34,585 bases of DNA from Gammaproteobacteria bacterium (GTDB lineage: Bacteria > Pseudomonadota > Gammaproteobacteria > Pseudomonadales > Pseudohongiellaceae), in assembly GCA_002726595.1 (NCBI GenBank), contig PBTO01000110.1, forward strand, positions 1 to 34,585, in the 5' to 3' direction. Under the pieces are notes generated by a model, which ran no database searches, had not been told where the DNA came from, and saw only the letters and a program-made list of their open reading frames with translations. This document shows, piece by piece, positions 16,736 to 25,755 of the stretch (its first letter is position 1; each line of letters starts with the position of its first letter). Made by a program: the position numbers and the translations under genes.

Positions 16736-17884
16736 TCAAGATAAAACTTTTCTAAATACTTCTACTGCTATTTCCATCTCTTCTCTGCTACCGAGCGAAA
16801 TGCGGCAGTGTGTTTGCTCCAGTGGTGGGAAGTCCCGGCCCACTAGCACTTTCTGCTCCAGACATGCTGCGCGGAACTCGCTTGCCGGACGCCTGATATT
16901 CACAAAGATGTGGTTGGTGTTGGAGTCCCCAACCTCGAAGCCCATCTCGCGGAAAGTGCCGACTACCATGTTGCGAATCTCGGCATTCTCCTGTGCTTCC
17001 CATGCAATGTGTTCTTTGTCCTCCAGTGCTGTGAGTGCAGCTATGGCTCCAAGCATGTTCACATCGCCCATGCCCCAGGCACTACGGATCTTGGCCAGGG
17101 TCTGTTCCTGTGCCAGTGCGTAGCCGATGCGCAGGCCGGCCAAGCCATGGGCCTTGGAGAACGATCGGGTAATGAAAACATTTTCAAACTCCAGAGCTAG
17201 CGGCAGCGCTGTTTCTATTGCACCGGGTCTGGCGTAGTTGATGTAGGCCTCGTCGATATGAACCATGGTGCCCGGTGCTTCCCGCATCACACGACGTACG
17301 AAGCGCTCAACAGCTTCAGGGCCATGGGCTGTCCCAGTGGGGTTGTTTGGATTACAGAGATAGAGAAGACCTGCTCCCGGGGCGGCACTGGCCAGGGCAT
17401 CGAGATCGACACTTAATGAACTGTCGAGCGACTGCTCCTCTGTGGCAGCACCGATTTGGCGCGCCGTGCCCAAACTGGTTGAGTAAGTAGGCATCGGAGT
17501 CACAAACTTTTTATCGGCAGAACAGAATGCCCTTACCGATCCCTGTAACAATGGCGTGGAGCCGGTGGCCAGTTGCACATTGGCGGTTTCCACGTCGTAA
17601 TAGTTGGCGATGCCTGCGCGCAGCTCGTTGACATGATCGGGCGAATAACCGCGGCCGACCCGCTTGTTAACATGGGCATGCAGTGCCGACATGGTTTTCG
17701 GGCCAGGGCCGCGAGCACTCTCGTTCTGGTTGAGCTGAATGATGCCATTGTCATAGACGCCTGACTTCGATTGAGCCCGGGTCTGCGCCCTGGCACGCTT
17801 GCTTGTTAAGGATGTGCCTGCCAGTACGCTGGCAGCAGTGCCGAGCGCGATTGTACTTACAAATCCGCGACGTGTTGTTTTCAT
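16736..17884 (-). CDS. Tat-exported PLP aminotransferase, HisC-like
   Basis: The ORF track starts at 17983, but the start at 17884 is preferred. There ATG is preceded by GGAG at about 6 nt, and the protein begins directly with a twin-arginine signal (MKTTRRGFVSTIALG, then a hydrophobic stretch and ARA-Q). The remainder resembles histidinol-phosphate/aromatic aminotransferases: LNQNESARGPGP near the N-terminus, LCNPNNPTG at 176-184, DEAY at 211-214 and SFSKAHGLAGLRIGYA with the PLP lysine near 244. Histidine biosynthesis is cytoplasmic, so export argues against a HisC role. The substrate is unknown. Paired with the MalY/PatB-like gene downstream. Confidence 0.87.
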   Translation of the reverse strand: MKTTRRGFVSTIALGTAASVLAGTSLTSKRARAQTRAQSKSGVYDNGIIQLNQNESARGPGPKTMSALHAHVNKRVGRGYSPDHVNELRAGIANYYDVETANVQLATGSTPLLQGSVRAFCSADKKFVTPMPTYSTSLGTARQIGAATEEQSLDSSLSVDLDALASAAPGAGLLYLCNPNNPTGTAHGPEAVERFVRRVMREAPGTMVHIDEAYINYARPGAIETALPLALEFENVFITRSFSKAHGLAGLRIGYALAQEQTLAKIRSAWGMGDVNMLGAIAALTALEDKEHIAWEAQENAEIRNMVVGTFREMGFEVGDSNTNHIFVNIRRPASEFRAACLEQKVLVGRDFPPLEQTHCRISLGSREEMEIAVEVFRKVLS

Positions 17885-18060
17885 GCGATTCTCCGATAGC
17901 CGAGTACGGCACTGAGTTAGACTTTGTGTTCTTGTTATTGGTTGTATGTTTTGTGTGAAGCAGTTATTTACAGATCCACGCATATTAACGCTAGCTCATT
18001 ACAAAATACAGCGGATTCTGGACAGATTTGAGCTATTTTTGTAGCAGCTGAAGTAGGGAG

Positions 18061-18103
18061 AAAGGGGACGGAGGGATTAAATTTTAATCCCTCCGTCCCC
18101 TTT
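18061..18103. repeat. REP-like palindrome R2 (21-bp stem)
   Basis: An almost uninterrupted palindrome of AAAGGGGACGGAGGGATTAAA around a single T. It is 13 bp past the stop of the minus-strand serine hydrolase. It differs from R3 by GGGATT for GGCATT, with the matching change in the other arm (AATCCC). A T-run follows on the plus strand. Confidence 0.88.
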
Positions 18104-18115
18104 TTACCTTTTTAG

Positions 18116-19369
18116 CTAAAAATTAGTTGCCCGGATTTTGTAGTTGGGACGGTCTTGCCAGCTTTTTGTAATCGATTGCATGCTCAGGCCGCCAAAAATT
18201 TCACGATAGCGCAGATGACTATAGGGCCTTAGCTGAATCATGATAATCGACAGCATGTCTTCTTCGGGGTTGAGAAAAAACATGGTCCCGTACGCCCCGC
18301 CCCAACTGGCTGTGCCTTTCGAATTGGGCTCCCTGCTGATACCGACATCAGTAACCATTGTGTAACCCAGTCCAAATCCGTAGCCCGCACCCTTTAATGT
18401 AACCAGGTTGTCACCGATGTGATTAGAGATCATCAAGTTGATAGTCGTTGGGCTCAAATAACGCCTGCCGTCCAGTTCTCCCCCATTGAGGATCATCTGC
18501 TGTAGGCGATAGTAGTCATGGATGGTGGAAGACAGGCCACCGGAACCGGAAAAATATTGAGTTGGAGGACTGAATGTGGGTGGGGATGCTAATTGATAGT
18601 CATAGTTTTCATCGGGCGAGTAAATGGCCGCTACCCGGTCCAGTTTTTCTTCCGGAACATTGAAGTGGGTGTCCACCATACCCAACGGTTCAAACAATCT
18701 CTCGCGCAGGAAATCATCCAGTGTCATACCGGAAATTTTCTCCACCAGCACACCGACCTGATTGGTTGCACTACGGTAGTACCAGGCATCTCCTGGATGA
18801 TCATCCAGCGGTCTGCCGGCAATAATATTAACCTGCTCTTCGATCGTGGCCGGCCTTTCCACTATGTTATTATCGAAGGCTACGCTGTGGGTCATGATGT
18901 GCCGCACGGTGATAGGACGTGCCGCAGGAACCAGTCGCTCATTCCCCTGCTCATCCGTCTCCCGCACCATCATGTTTTCATAAGCGGGTAGCCATTTGGA
19001 GATGGGTTCATCGAGTTGGAAATGACCCTCTTCCCATAGCATGAGCAGAGCAATACTGGCTACCGGTTTGGTCATGGATGCCAGACGAAAAATCGCATCC
19101 TCGCGCATGGGGATATTAGCCTCTTCGTAAAGCCAGCCATGGGTCTGAAGGTGCACAACCTTGCCGCCACGGGCTACCAGCGTCACGCCACCGGCAAAAT
19201 CCTTGTTTTCGATACTGCTTTCCATCCAGTCACTTATGCGTTCCAGGCGCTGGGCGGACATGTCGACTTCCGCTGGATCCGAAACCTTCAGCTTTTCCGC
19301 GTTGCTGACAGACGTGCTAATAAGGAAGAAACAGCTTATGTATAGCAATTTGGCGAGTGTGAATTTCAT
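18116..19369 (-). CDS. Exported beta-lactamase-fold serine hydrolase (esterase/peptidase type)
   Basis: Member of the beta-lactamase/transpeptidase-like (class C/EstB) superfamily. SMTK (nucleophile Ser and Lys, ~98-101) follows a signal peptide that begins MKFTLAKLLYISCFF. A YYRS motif near 197 occupies the second-motif position, and SWGGAYGT occurs near the C-terminus. The ORF track starts 10 residues upstream, but the ATG at 19369 has AGGAG 8 nt before it and begins the signal peptide, so it is preferred. The substrate is unknown: the fold covers esterases, D-amino acid peptidases and penicillin-binding proteins, and nothing here argues for antibiotic resistance. A second member of the fold occurs at 31325-32560. 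Confidence 0.88.
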   Translation of the reverse strand: MKFTLAKLLYISCFFLISTSVSNAEKLKVSDPAEVDMSAQRLERISDWMESSIENKDFAGGVTLVARGGKVVHLQTHGWLYEEANIPMREDAIFRLASMTKPVASIALLMLWEEGHFQLDEPISKWLPAYENMMVRETDEQGNERLVPAARPITVRHIMTHSVAFDNNIVERPATIEEQVNIIAGRPLDDHPGDAWYYRSATNQVGVLVEKISGMTLDDFLRERLFEPLGMVDTHFNVPEEKLDRVAAIYSPDENYDYQLASPPTFSPPTQYFSGSGGLSSTIHDYYRLQQMILNGGELDGRRYLSPTTINLMISNHIGDNLVTLKGAGYGFGLGYTMVTDVGISREPNSKGTASWGGAYGTMFFLNPEEDMLSIIMIQLRPYSHLRYREIFGGLSMQSITKSWQDRPNYKIRATNF

Positions 19370-19550
19370 GATGGAAGCTCCTTGTTTATAGGTCGACATG
19401 GGCTAGGAAGTGTCATGGTAGCAGAATAAGCCGAGCATCCAGAGAATGGGATAAATAAAAACTCTGCTGGCCCGGGCAAAGAACAAAAAAAGTTGATCTA
19501 TCCCCATTTAGCTAAAACTACTGTATTTTTACTCTGATCCCAATTATCTA
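19370..19550. other. Intergenic stretch between hydrolase gene and gene remnant
   Basis: About 180 bases upstream of the minus-strand hydrolase gene, expected to hold its promoter. I see no convincing -35/-10 pair, no hairpin and no ORF. Confidence 0.5.
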
Positions 19551-19691
19551 GGAAACAGGCCGAGCAGCCAGCAGGCCGTCTTCTTTGCATTGGATGACGC
19601 CGAGCTGACTATCTATTTTGCTTATTCTCTTCCCGGTCCCGATGTATTGGTTTACAGCTCAACACCCGTGCAGGTCAACATCACACCGTAA
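19551..19691 (+). pseudogene. Possible C-terminal gene remnant
   Basis: A plus-strand frame without an ATG reads as a plausible protein C-terminus (for example AVFFALDDAELTIYFAYSLPG, ending VQVNITP and TAA at 19689-19691). Upstream the same frame hits a TAG near 19510. The amino-acid make-up is that of a beta-rich secreted domain, but I do not recognise a family. The stop codon lies directly at the edge of palindrome R3, as for intact genes beside these palindromes. It may be the tail of a deleted gene. Confidence 0.3.
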
Positions 19692-19777
19692 AAAAGGGGA
19701 CGGAGGCATTAAATTTTTTAAGTTCGGGGCACCAAATTTTGTAATAGGAAAAAATTTAATGCCTCCGTCCCCTTTTT
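19691..19777. repeat. REP-like palindrome R3 (29-bp stem, 29-nt loop)
   Basis: The longest copy: a perfect 29-bp stem beginning AAAAAGGGGACGGAGGCATT, extended by AT-rich bases, around a 29-nt loop (19720-19748). It lies 15 bp past the stop of the DUF305/propeller gene on the minus strand, and directly at the stop of a plus-strand remnant. The T-runs on both strands suit a bidirectional terminator. Confidence 0.9.
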
Positions 19778-19791
19778 TTCATCCCCTTCTT

Positions 19792-22308
19792 TTAGCGCAA
19801 ACGCTCGGCAATATCTTCTACCGTATTAGCCAGCGCAAGGTATCTGCTGCGTGTTGTGCCGCTCTGTCCGTTTCCCGCCTGCTCGAGCGATTCTGCAAGG
19901 GTTTCGAGTTGGGTGGCTGCTGCGCTATCGCTGCCATTGCCGTTTGTCAGCAGGTCAGCGGCGCGATCGAGTGCTGAGGTGAGTGCCTGGGCTTGTGCTG
20001 TTGAAATGACATCACTGCGCAGCAATTGGTCCAGATAGGCTCTGGCTACCACAGGTTCGGCTGGCCAGGTTTGCTGTTGTTGTTGTTGAGCGTTGAGAAT
20101 GAAGTCAGCTTCCTGAAATGATGCCGCCGCAATTTCATTTGCCGTCAGGTAATCGCTGGGAGTCAAAGCGAATACATCCAGGCCGCGGGCAATTTCGGTG
20201 GCATAGATCTGGCCACCAAACCAGTAAGCAGACCAGTATCCTCCCATGACGAGCTCCTCCTCATGGATAGGGCCGCGGTCAAAAAAGGCAATCTCAGTTG
20301 GGTTGGAGGAGTCGGTAAAGTCAATGACAGAAATGCCACCCTGATACCAGGCCTGCACAAAAATATCTCGACCAGGCACCGGCACCAACGAGCCGTTATG
20401 AGCCACGCAGTTTTCCTCTTCGGTCTGTGGTGCCGCCATTTTGTAATGGCTGCGAAATTCCAGCTTGCCGTCGACGATGTCATAGAAAGCATCGGCACCC
20501 CAATCTATCGGGTCGAATGCCCGACAACGTGGCCGTGAGCCACCACCCCATTCATCGGTGAATATCACCTTGGTGCCATCGTTGTTAAAGGTGGCCGAAT
20601 GCCAGAAGGCGAAACCGGTATCGATCACCTCATCCAAACGAACGGGATTCACTGGATCGGATATGTCGAGCAGTATGCCATTGCCAGAGCAGGCCCCGGC
20701 AGCCAGACCAATCTCGGGAAACGAAGTAATATCGTGACATTGACTGGTTCTACTTGTTCTCTGGGTTTCATCTCCGTGATCACCGCCGTCCCACAAACCC
20801 GCAATGACTCCTGACTCGGGATCGGTGAAAATTCGGGGGCGATTAACGACACGCGCATCCTGCGGCCTTGCTACCGGAATCTGGATCACATCGATACTGT
20901 ACAACGCAGATTCAGGATTCTCGAAGGGCGAATCGTCTGTGCAGCCTTCCAGTTCATCGTCGGAACGCACGGAGCTTGTACCCGACCCGTAAACGTAGAC
21001 ATTTCCTGCATCGTCCGGGTCGGTTACCACGGTATGGGTATGGGATCCACGACAGGTTTGCACCGCCCCAACTTGTCTCGGCATGCGAAAGTCGCTGATG
21101 TCGAATATGCGGATACCGCGGAACCTCTCTTGGCTTTCCTCTTCGGCTACCCCTTGCAGACCGCAATCGAGTCTACCCCGTGTATCCTGGACCGACAGGA
21201 CGAGGAGATCTCCAACCACAGACACATCACCCTGCCCACCCGGGCATACCACAGAACTGAGCAATTCAGGTGCGCTGCGATTGCCAATATCATAGGCGTT
21301 AAATCCGTGATAGTTGCCAGCGATAAGTACGTCTCCGGAGAAAGTTAAGTCCGTATTAGAAAAGGCTAGAATGCCCGACCGTGGCTCACCATCGTCGTCC
21401 TCATCTTCTTCATCGTCTGTTACCGGTACCTCTGCCACGGTATTGAGTGCAGCCTCATCGGCTACAGTATCCCCATCGGTTGGTTCATCAGAATCTGGTT
21501 CCAGGATTTCTTCTTCGGCATCACTTTCTCTGCTCATCGGCAGCCCCTGCGGATTCGCCGGATCGAAAAAACCATCGGGTTTTGGCAATGCAGCAACCAG
21601 TTCCATGTTGAGCGAAGCCTGACCGGCATCGTTGAAACCAGCCTGTAGATTGACCCGTGGATCGGGGGAGAATCCGGTTAACATGGCATTCATGCGCTCG
21701 ATTTCGGCGCTTTGGTCAGAGGTGACATCTGATGTAAACGCGTAGAGCACCGCATCCTGCGCCGCTCCCCTTTGATCCAACAGATTCTCTACCATGGTCA
21801 ACGCGCCGTCATGATGTTTGATCATGAGTTCGAGAAAAAGCGTGTCAAACTCAAAGCCCTCAGATTGCTCAAGTTGCGCCATTTCTTCACCCGTTAACAT
21901 GCCCGGCATTGGTTCGAAATCTGCTGTGTGATGAGTCTCCAGGTCGGGGATCTCAAGGTCCCTGTCACCCAACCAGTCCTGCATCATGGAAATTTCGTCT
22001 TCCTGTGAGAGCGTTATACGCTGGGACATGAGTTCCATGGCCTCCCGGTTGCTGCGCGACTCAACCAGTGCAGCCATTTCCATAGCCTGGGCGTGGTGAG
22101 AGATCATCCCCTGCATAAACAGCACATCGGCTTCGGAGAATTGAATACCCGCCAGGTTGGATGCTTCCTCCACCGAGATCTGTCGACTCGGTTGCCCCGG
22201 TGCTCCAGGTTGAATAATCGGTGTCTGGGCCAGACTTTCCATGACGATGACGAAGCTGATCGCTACCGCTGCGATCAGGCGATAGGCAATGGATGATGGG
22301 AAATTCAT
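19792..22308 (-). CDS. Exported DUF305 plus beta-propeller (LVIVD-type) fusion protein
   Basis: An 838-aa secreted protein of unknown function. After a signal peptide (residues 1-28, cleavage near SLA-Q) comes a DUF305 four-helix domain (~50-212) with paired-histidine motifs MISHHAQAMEM (His71/72) and MIKHHDGALTM (His165/166). This family is sometimes linked to metal binding. An acidic linker (~255-310, rich in Asp/Glu) leads to a beta-propeller made of LVIVD-like blades (~310-735, for example FRGIRIFDISDFRMPRQVG). The tail is helical, with a six-Gln run near 745. GGAGA precedes the ATG by 7 nt. Possible roles in metal handling or surface binding are inference only. It stands alone between malate synthase and palindrome R3. 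Confidence 0.85.
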   Translation of the reverse strand: MNFPSSIAYRLIAAVAISFVIVMESLAQTPIIQPGAPGQPSRQISVEEASNLAGIQFSEADVLFMQGMISHHAQAMEMAALVESRSNREAMELMSQRITLSQEDEISMMQDWLGDRDLEIPDLETHHTADFEPMPGMLTGEEMAQLEQSEGFEFDTLFLELMIKHHDGALTMVENLLDQRGAAQDAVLYAFTSDVTSDQSAEIERMNAMLTGFSPDPRVNLQAGFNDAGQASLNMELVAALPKPDGFFDPANPQGLPMSRESDAEEEILEPDSDEPTDGDTVADEAALNTVAEVPVTDDEEDEDDDGEPRSGILAFSNTDLTFSGDVLIAGNYHGFNAYDIGNRSAPELLSSVVCPGGQGDVSVVGDLLVLSVQDTRGRLDCGLQGVAEEESQERFRGIRIFDISDFRMPRQVGAVQTCRGSHTHTVVTDPDDAGNVYVYGSGTSSVRSDDELEGCTDDSPFENPESALYSIDVIQIPVARPQDARVVNRPRIFTDPESGVIAGLWDGGDHGDETQRTSRTSQCHDITSFPEIGLAAGACSGNGILLDISDPVNPVRLDEVIDTGFAFWHSATFNNDGTKVIFTDEWGGGSRPRCRAFDPIDWGADAFYDIVDGKLEFRSHYKMAAPQTEEENCVAHNGSLVPVPGRDIFVQAWYQGGISVIDFTDSSNPTEIAFFDRGPIHEEELVMGGYWSAYWFGGQIYATEIARGLDVFALTPSDYLTANEIAAASFQEADFILNAQQQQQQTWPAEPVVARAYLDQLLRSDVISTAQAQALTSALDRAADLLTNGNGSDSAAATQLETLAESLEQAGNGQSGTTRSRYLALANTVEDIAERLR

Positions 22309-22446
22309 TTGATTCTCTCCAGTTAGTGACGCTGTGCTGCGGCAATGCTAAAGCTGCATAGTACAGCTTTTTGGGGAAATTGGGGATAGACCACGTTTAG
22401 GCAATAATCTGCGGTATGGACCTGCCTCAAAGGGATTTGGATTGAT

Positions 22447-24630
22447 TTAAGAACTTGCCCCGTCCCCGGCTTTCTTCTCGATTCGTCTGGCGTGAAGCCT
22501 AGGCTCTGTATAGCCATTTGGCTGCCTTGTACCATCGAATACCAGGTCACAGGCCGCCTGGAAGGCGATGGAATTTTCCAGGTCCAGCGCCATCGGCTGA
22601 TAAAGTGGATCGCCTGCATTTTGCGTATCGACAACTCCGGCCATGCGTTGCAGTGTTTCATCAAGCTGGTCGCGGGTGCACACGCCATGCAGAAGCCAGT
22701 TGGCAATGTGTTGCGAGGAGATACGCAATGTGGCCCTGTCTTCCATCAAGCCAATATTATGAATGTCAGGTACTTTCGAGCAGCCCACACCCTGGTCGAT
22801 CCAGCGCACCACATAACCGAGAATGCCCTGAGCATTGTTATCCAGCTCCTGTTGAATTTTTTCTGCTGTGAGCTTCGACCAGTCAGCCAGAATGGGTAGG
22901 GTTAAAATTTCAGCCAACTTCGCTGGCGACCGGGACTTGATTGCATCCTGCCGCTCCAGCACGTTCACCTGATGATAGTGCATCGCATGGAGAACTGCCG
23001 CGGTGGGCGAAGGAACCCAGGCGGTATTCGCGCCAGACTGTGGGTGTCCAATTTTTTCTTCCAGCATGCGTGCCATTAGATCCGGCATAGCCCACATGCC
23101 CTTACCGATCTGAGCCTTGCCCTGCAAACCACAGGCAAGTCCGACATCCACATTGTTGTCCTCATAGGCTTTAATCCACTTGGAGCCTTTCATTTCGGTT
23201 TTGGGAATCATGGCACCGGCTTGCATGCTGGTATGAATTTCATCACCAGTGCGATCGAGGAAGCCGGTGTTAATAAAAACAACCCGATCCCTGGCGGCAC
23301 GAATGCACTCTTTTAGATTGAGTGTAGTGCGACGCTCCTCATCCATGATGCCAACTTTAAGCGTAGCGTTTTCCAGCCCGAGCAGTTGTTCCACCTGCGA
23401 AAATAAGTCACAGGTGAAACGCACTTCATCCGGACCATGCATTTTTGGTTTAACAATATAGATACTGCCTGTGCGTGAATTTCTCAATGTATTCTGGTTT
23501 CGAACATCAATGACACCAACAGCGCTGGTAATAACAGCATCCAGAATGCCTTCGAATATTTCATCGCCATTGCTATCGAGAATGGCCGGGTTGCGCATGA
23601 GATGACCGACGTTGCGCACCAGCAGCAAACTTCGCCCCGGGATACTCAGCTCACCTCCAGTTGGCTTCTGGAACACCCGATCAGGATTTAGTGTCCGCGT
23701 TAGTGGCTGCCCACCCTTGATAAAAGTTTCCGCAAGATCACCGACGATTAATCCTAGCCAGTTACGGTAAATCTGCACCTTGTCCTCGGCATCTACTGCC
23801 GCTACGGAGTCCTCACAGTCTTGAATCGTAGTAAGTGCAGCTTCGAGTATTACATCCTTCACGTTGGCCTGGTCGATTTGGCCGATGTCTGAGTTGACAT
23901 CGATCTGAATTTCGATATGCAGGCCATTGTTCTTCAGCAGCACCGACGCCGGAGCGTCTACATCGCCGGTAAATCCTTGCAGTTGTGACTCATCGGCTAG
24001 CGTAGTTACCGAGTTGTCTATTCCAACCATTAGTTGCCCGTTGGTGATTGTATATTTTGTTGCGTCGGCGTGATTGCCTCCAACTAACGGACAAGCCTGG
24101 TCTAAAAATTGCCGTGCATAAGCGATTACTTTGTCGCCTCGGGCCGGGTTATAGCCCCCAGCCCTTTCAGCACCCCCATCTTCAGGAATAGCATCGGTGC
24201 CATATAACGCATCGTATAAACTTCCCCAACGTGCATTGGCGGCGTTCAAGGCGAAGCGCGCATTACTAATCGGTACGACCAATTGGGGACCGGCTGTTAA
24301 GGCCATCTCCTCGTCCGTATCTCCTGTGGTTATCTCGAAATCAGGGCCTTCCTCAACCAGGTAACCGAGTTCGCGCAGAAACTGCTCATACGTAGCTGGA
24401 TCATGCTGCGCTGAGCTGGTTTGCTCATGCCAGGCATCGATCTTCGCCTGCATGTCATCGCGAATCTGGAGGAGTTGTTGATTGCGTGGTGTAAGACTGG
24501 TTAGCAGCGCTTCAAATTCTTGCCAGAATTGAGCCTGCTCCAGCTTGATCTCTGGTAATAGCTCCCCGTTAACAAAATCTGCTAACTCCGAAGCGACTTG
24601 TAATCCGCCGATTTGAACGTACTTGGTCAT
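22447..24630 (-). CDS. glcB: Malate synthase G
   Basis: Condenses acetyl-CoA and glyoxylate to malate (glyoxylate shunt and glycolate use), in the cytoplasm. The 727 residues match the normal ~720-aa G isoform. The N-terminus [13 protein letters not shown] and the block [19 protein letters not shown] (near 505-525) are characteristic, and [14 protein letters not shown] follows as expected. No isocitrate lyase or glycolate oxidase gene lies beside it. It is the only plain cytoplasmic enzyme in the accessory half of the window. The upstream region between it and the VOC gene is mostly filled by palindrome R4, so it is probably transcribed on its own; no strong Shine-Dalgarno is seen. Confidence 0.97.
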   Translation of the reverse strand: MTKYVQIGGLQVASELADFVNGELLPEIKLEQAQFWQEFEALLTSLTPRNQQLLQIRDDMQAKIDAWHEQTSSAQHDPATYEQFLRELGYLVEEGPDFEITTGDTDEEMALTAGPQLVVPISNARFALNAANARWGSLYDALYGTDAIPEDGGAERAGGYNPARGDKVIAYARQFLDQACPLVGGNHADATKYTITNGQLMVGIDNSVTTLADESQLQGFTGDVDAPASVLLKNNGLHIEIQIDVNSDIGQIDQANVKDVILEAALTTIQDCEDSVAAVDAEDKVQIYRNWLGLIVGDLAETFIKGGQPLTRTLNPDRVFQKPTGGELSIPGRSLLLVRNVGHLMRNPAILDSNGDEIFEGILDAVITSAVGVIDVRNQNTLRNSRTGSIYIVKPKMHGPDEVRFTCDLFSQVEQLLGLENATLKVGIMDEERRTTLNLKECIRAARDRVVFINTGFLDRTGDEIHTSMQAGAMIPKTEMKGSKWIKAYEDNNVDVGLACGLQGKAQIGKGMWAMPDLMARMLEEKIGHPQSGANTAWVPSPTAAVLHAMHYHQVNVLERQDAIKSRSPAKLAEILTLPILADWSKLTAEKIQQELDNNAQGILGYVVRWIDQGVGCSKVPDIHNIGLMEDRATLRISSQHIANWLLHGVCTRDQLDETLQRMAGVVDTQNAGDPLYQPMALDLENSIAFQAACDLVFDGTRQPNGYTEPRLHARRIEKKAGDGASS

Positions 24631-24660
24631 GGCGAGAGAGTATCGTGAAAAGAATAAAAA

Positions 24661-24700
24661 AGGGACAGATTTATTTTCTTAAGAAAATAAATCTGTCCCT
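24661..24700. repeat. REP-like perfect palindrome R4 (40 bp)
   Basis: AGGGACAGATTTATTTTCTT followed directly by its exact reverse complement, with no loop. It starts as GGGAC like the other copies, but the inner arm (AGATTTATTTT) is of a different subtype. It lies 30 bp past the VOC gene stop and ~30 bp before the glcB start, with five T on the minus strand after the stem. Confidence 0.88.
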
Positions 24701-24729
24701 CCAGTCGCCCCGTTATTATCCCGCGCTTC

Positions 24730-25536
24730 TTACGGCATATCCCCCTGCCGCTGTACCAATTCTACATTTGCGCCATGTGGCCCTTCGATATAGAAAAACT
24801 CGATCACGCCATTGGGCAGTGTCATCTCCCGCGGTTGGACAGATACGACTGCGCCACGGCCAACCAACTCAGCCATGGTGTCTTCCATCACCGGGGCACG
24901 CCAGCCGATGTGGTCGATGGTACCCTCGGTGCTGGGAAAGGTGTCTCCCTCAGAAACCAGCAGCCATACATTGCCGGGATAAAGCAATCCGGGCAATCGG
25001 CCTTTAAGGTTCAAGCGTACACCGCCAAACATGTTTTCGTACCAGTCCAGCGCCTCAGCCGGGTTCGGGTCTCTGAGATGAATATGATGTAATCCCAGAT
25101 GTTGATCATCCTCGATCAACTCCAATCTAGTTCCCCAGGGATCGACCACGAAGGCAAGCTTGAACAGGCCTGGAATATCCCGTATTTCGCCCTGCAGGGT
25201 GGCGCCGGCAGCAACCAGTTGTTCTACCTTGGCATTCAGATTTGTGAAGGAAAAACCAATGTGGTCCACCACGCTGCCCTGGCTGGGCTTGCGGGTATTG
25301 CCGCGATTGGAAAGCCACATAACCCGGGTCCGGCTGTATAAGAGACGATCATCGCGACCATCGACCCTGTCACCGCCTATATTATCCAGGTACCAGGTTG
25401 CCGATTCCTGGGGATTTGGCACTGACATGTGAATGTGATCATACAGCTTGCTGGGGGACTGTGCTGACAGACTGCTGGCAAAAAAGCCGATTATCAACAA
25501 CAGGGCAATTCGAAATTTGCTATTAATGCTGGTCAT
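24730..25536 (-). CDS. Exported two-domain VOC (glyoxalase/dioxygenase superfamily) protein
   Basis: A 268-aa protein with a Sec signal peptide (MTSINSKFRIALLLIIGFFASSLSA-Q) and two vicinal-oxygen-chelate modules (~33-140 and ~147-262). Each opens with a metal-ligand-like histidine (YDHIHMSVPNP and LHHIHLRDPNP) and ends in a Glu segment (TRLELIEDD, ANVELVQRQ). VOC proteins bind a divalent metal and include glyoxalase I, extradiol dioxygenases and resistance proteins; the activity here is unknown. Periplasmic export is uncommon for the fold. AGGAG stands 6 nt before the ATG. Divergent from the 25756 gene, sharing a ~220-bp promoter region. Confidence 0.85.
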   Translation of the reverse strand: MTSINSKFRIALLLIIGFFASSLSAQSPSKLYDHIHMSVPNPQESATWYLDNIGGDRVDGRDDRLLYSRTRVMWLSNRGNTRKPSQGSVVDHIGFSFTNLNAKVEQLVAAGATLQGEIRDIPGLFKLAFVVDPWGTRLELIEDDQHLGLHHIHLRDPNPAEALDWYENMFGGVRLNLKGRLPGLLYPGNVWLLVSEGDTFPSTEGTIDHIGWRAPVMEDTMAELVGRGAVVSVQPREMTLPNGVIEFFYIEGPHGANVELVQRQGDMP

Positions 25537-25726
25537 GATGACTCCTCAGAATATTGTGGTCTGGTCTGGTCTGATCTTTTTCTATGGTTTCGGGACTCTT
25601 ACTAACTTTAGCCCTCATGTCAATCGGAATCTGGCTTTCAGCCACTCTATGCTGGATTCCGGCGCCCTCTTACTTGATAAATCTGAACAATAGTTTATGG
25701 TATTGCACAAGTTCACTGTTATTTAT

Positions 25727-25738
25727 TTAGCATGCTAA
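25727..25738. promoter_or_regulatory. Palindrome TTAGCATGCTAA upstream of exported gene
   Basis: A perfect 12-bp palindrome ending 3 bp before the ribosome site of the gene at 25756. The position suits an operator or 5' UTR element, but it may be chance; no second copy was noticed. Confidence 0.2.
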
Positions 25739-25755
25739 TTTGGAAAGGAAAGCAT

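Noticed and set aside
17884-17983. N-terminal extension of the HisC-like aminotransferase in the ORF track
   Set aside because: The extension lacks hydrophobicity and a ribosome site, and would put 33 residues before the twin-arginine signal. ATG at 17884 has GGAG upstream.
20077-20097. Gln-codon (CAA/CAG) run in the DUF305-propeller gene as a mobile or regulatory repeat
   Set aside because: It is a six-residue poly-Gln in frame, too short to signify more than a flexible linker.
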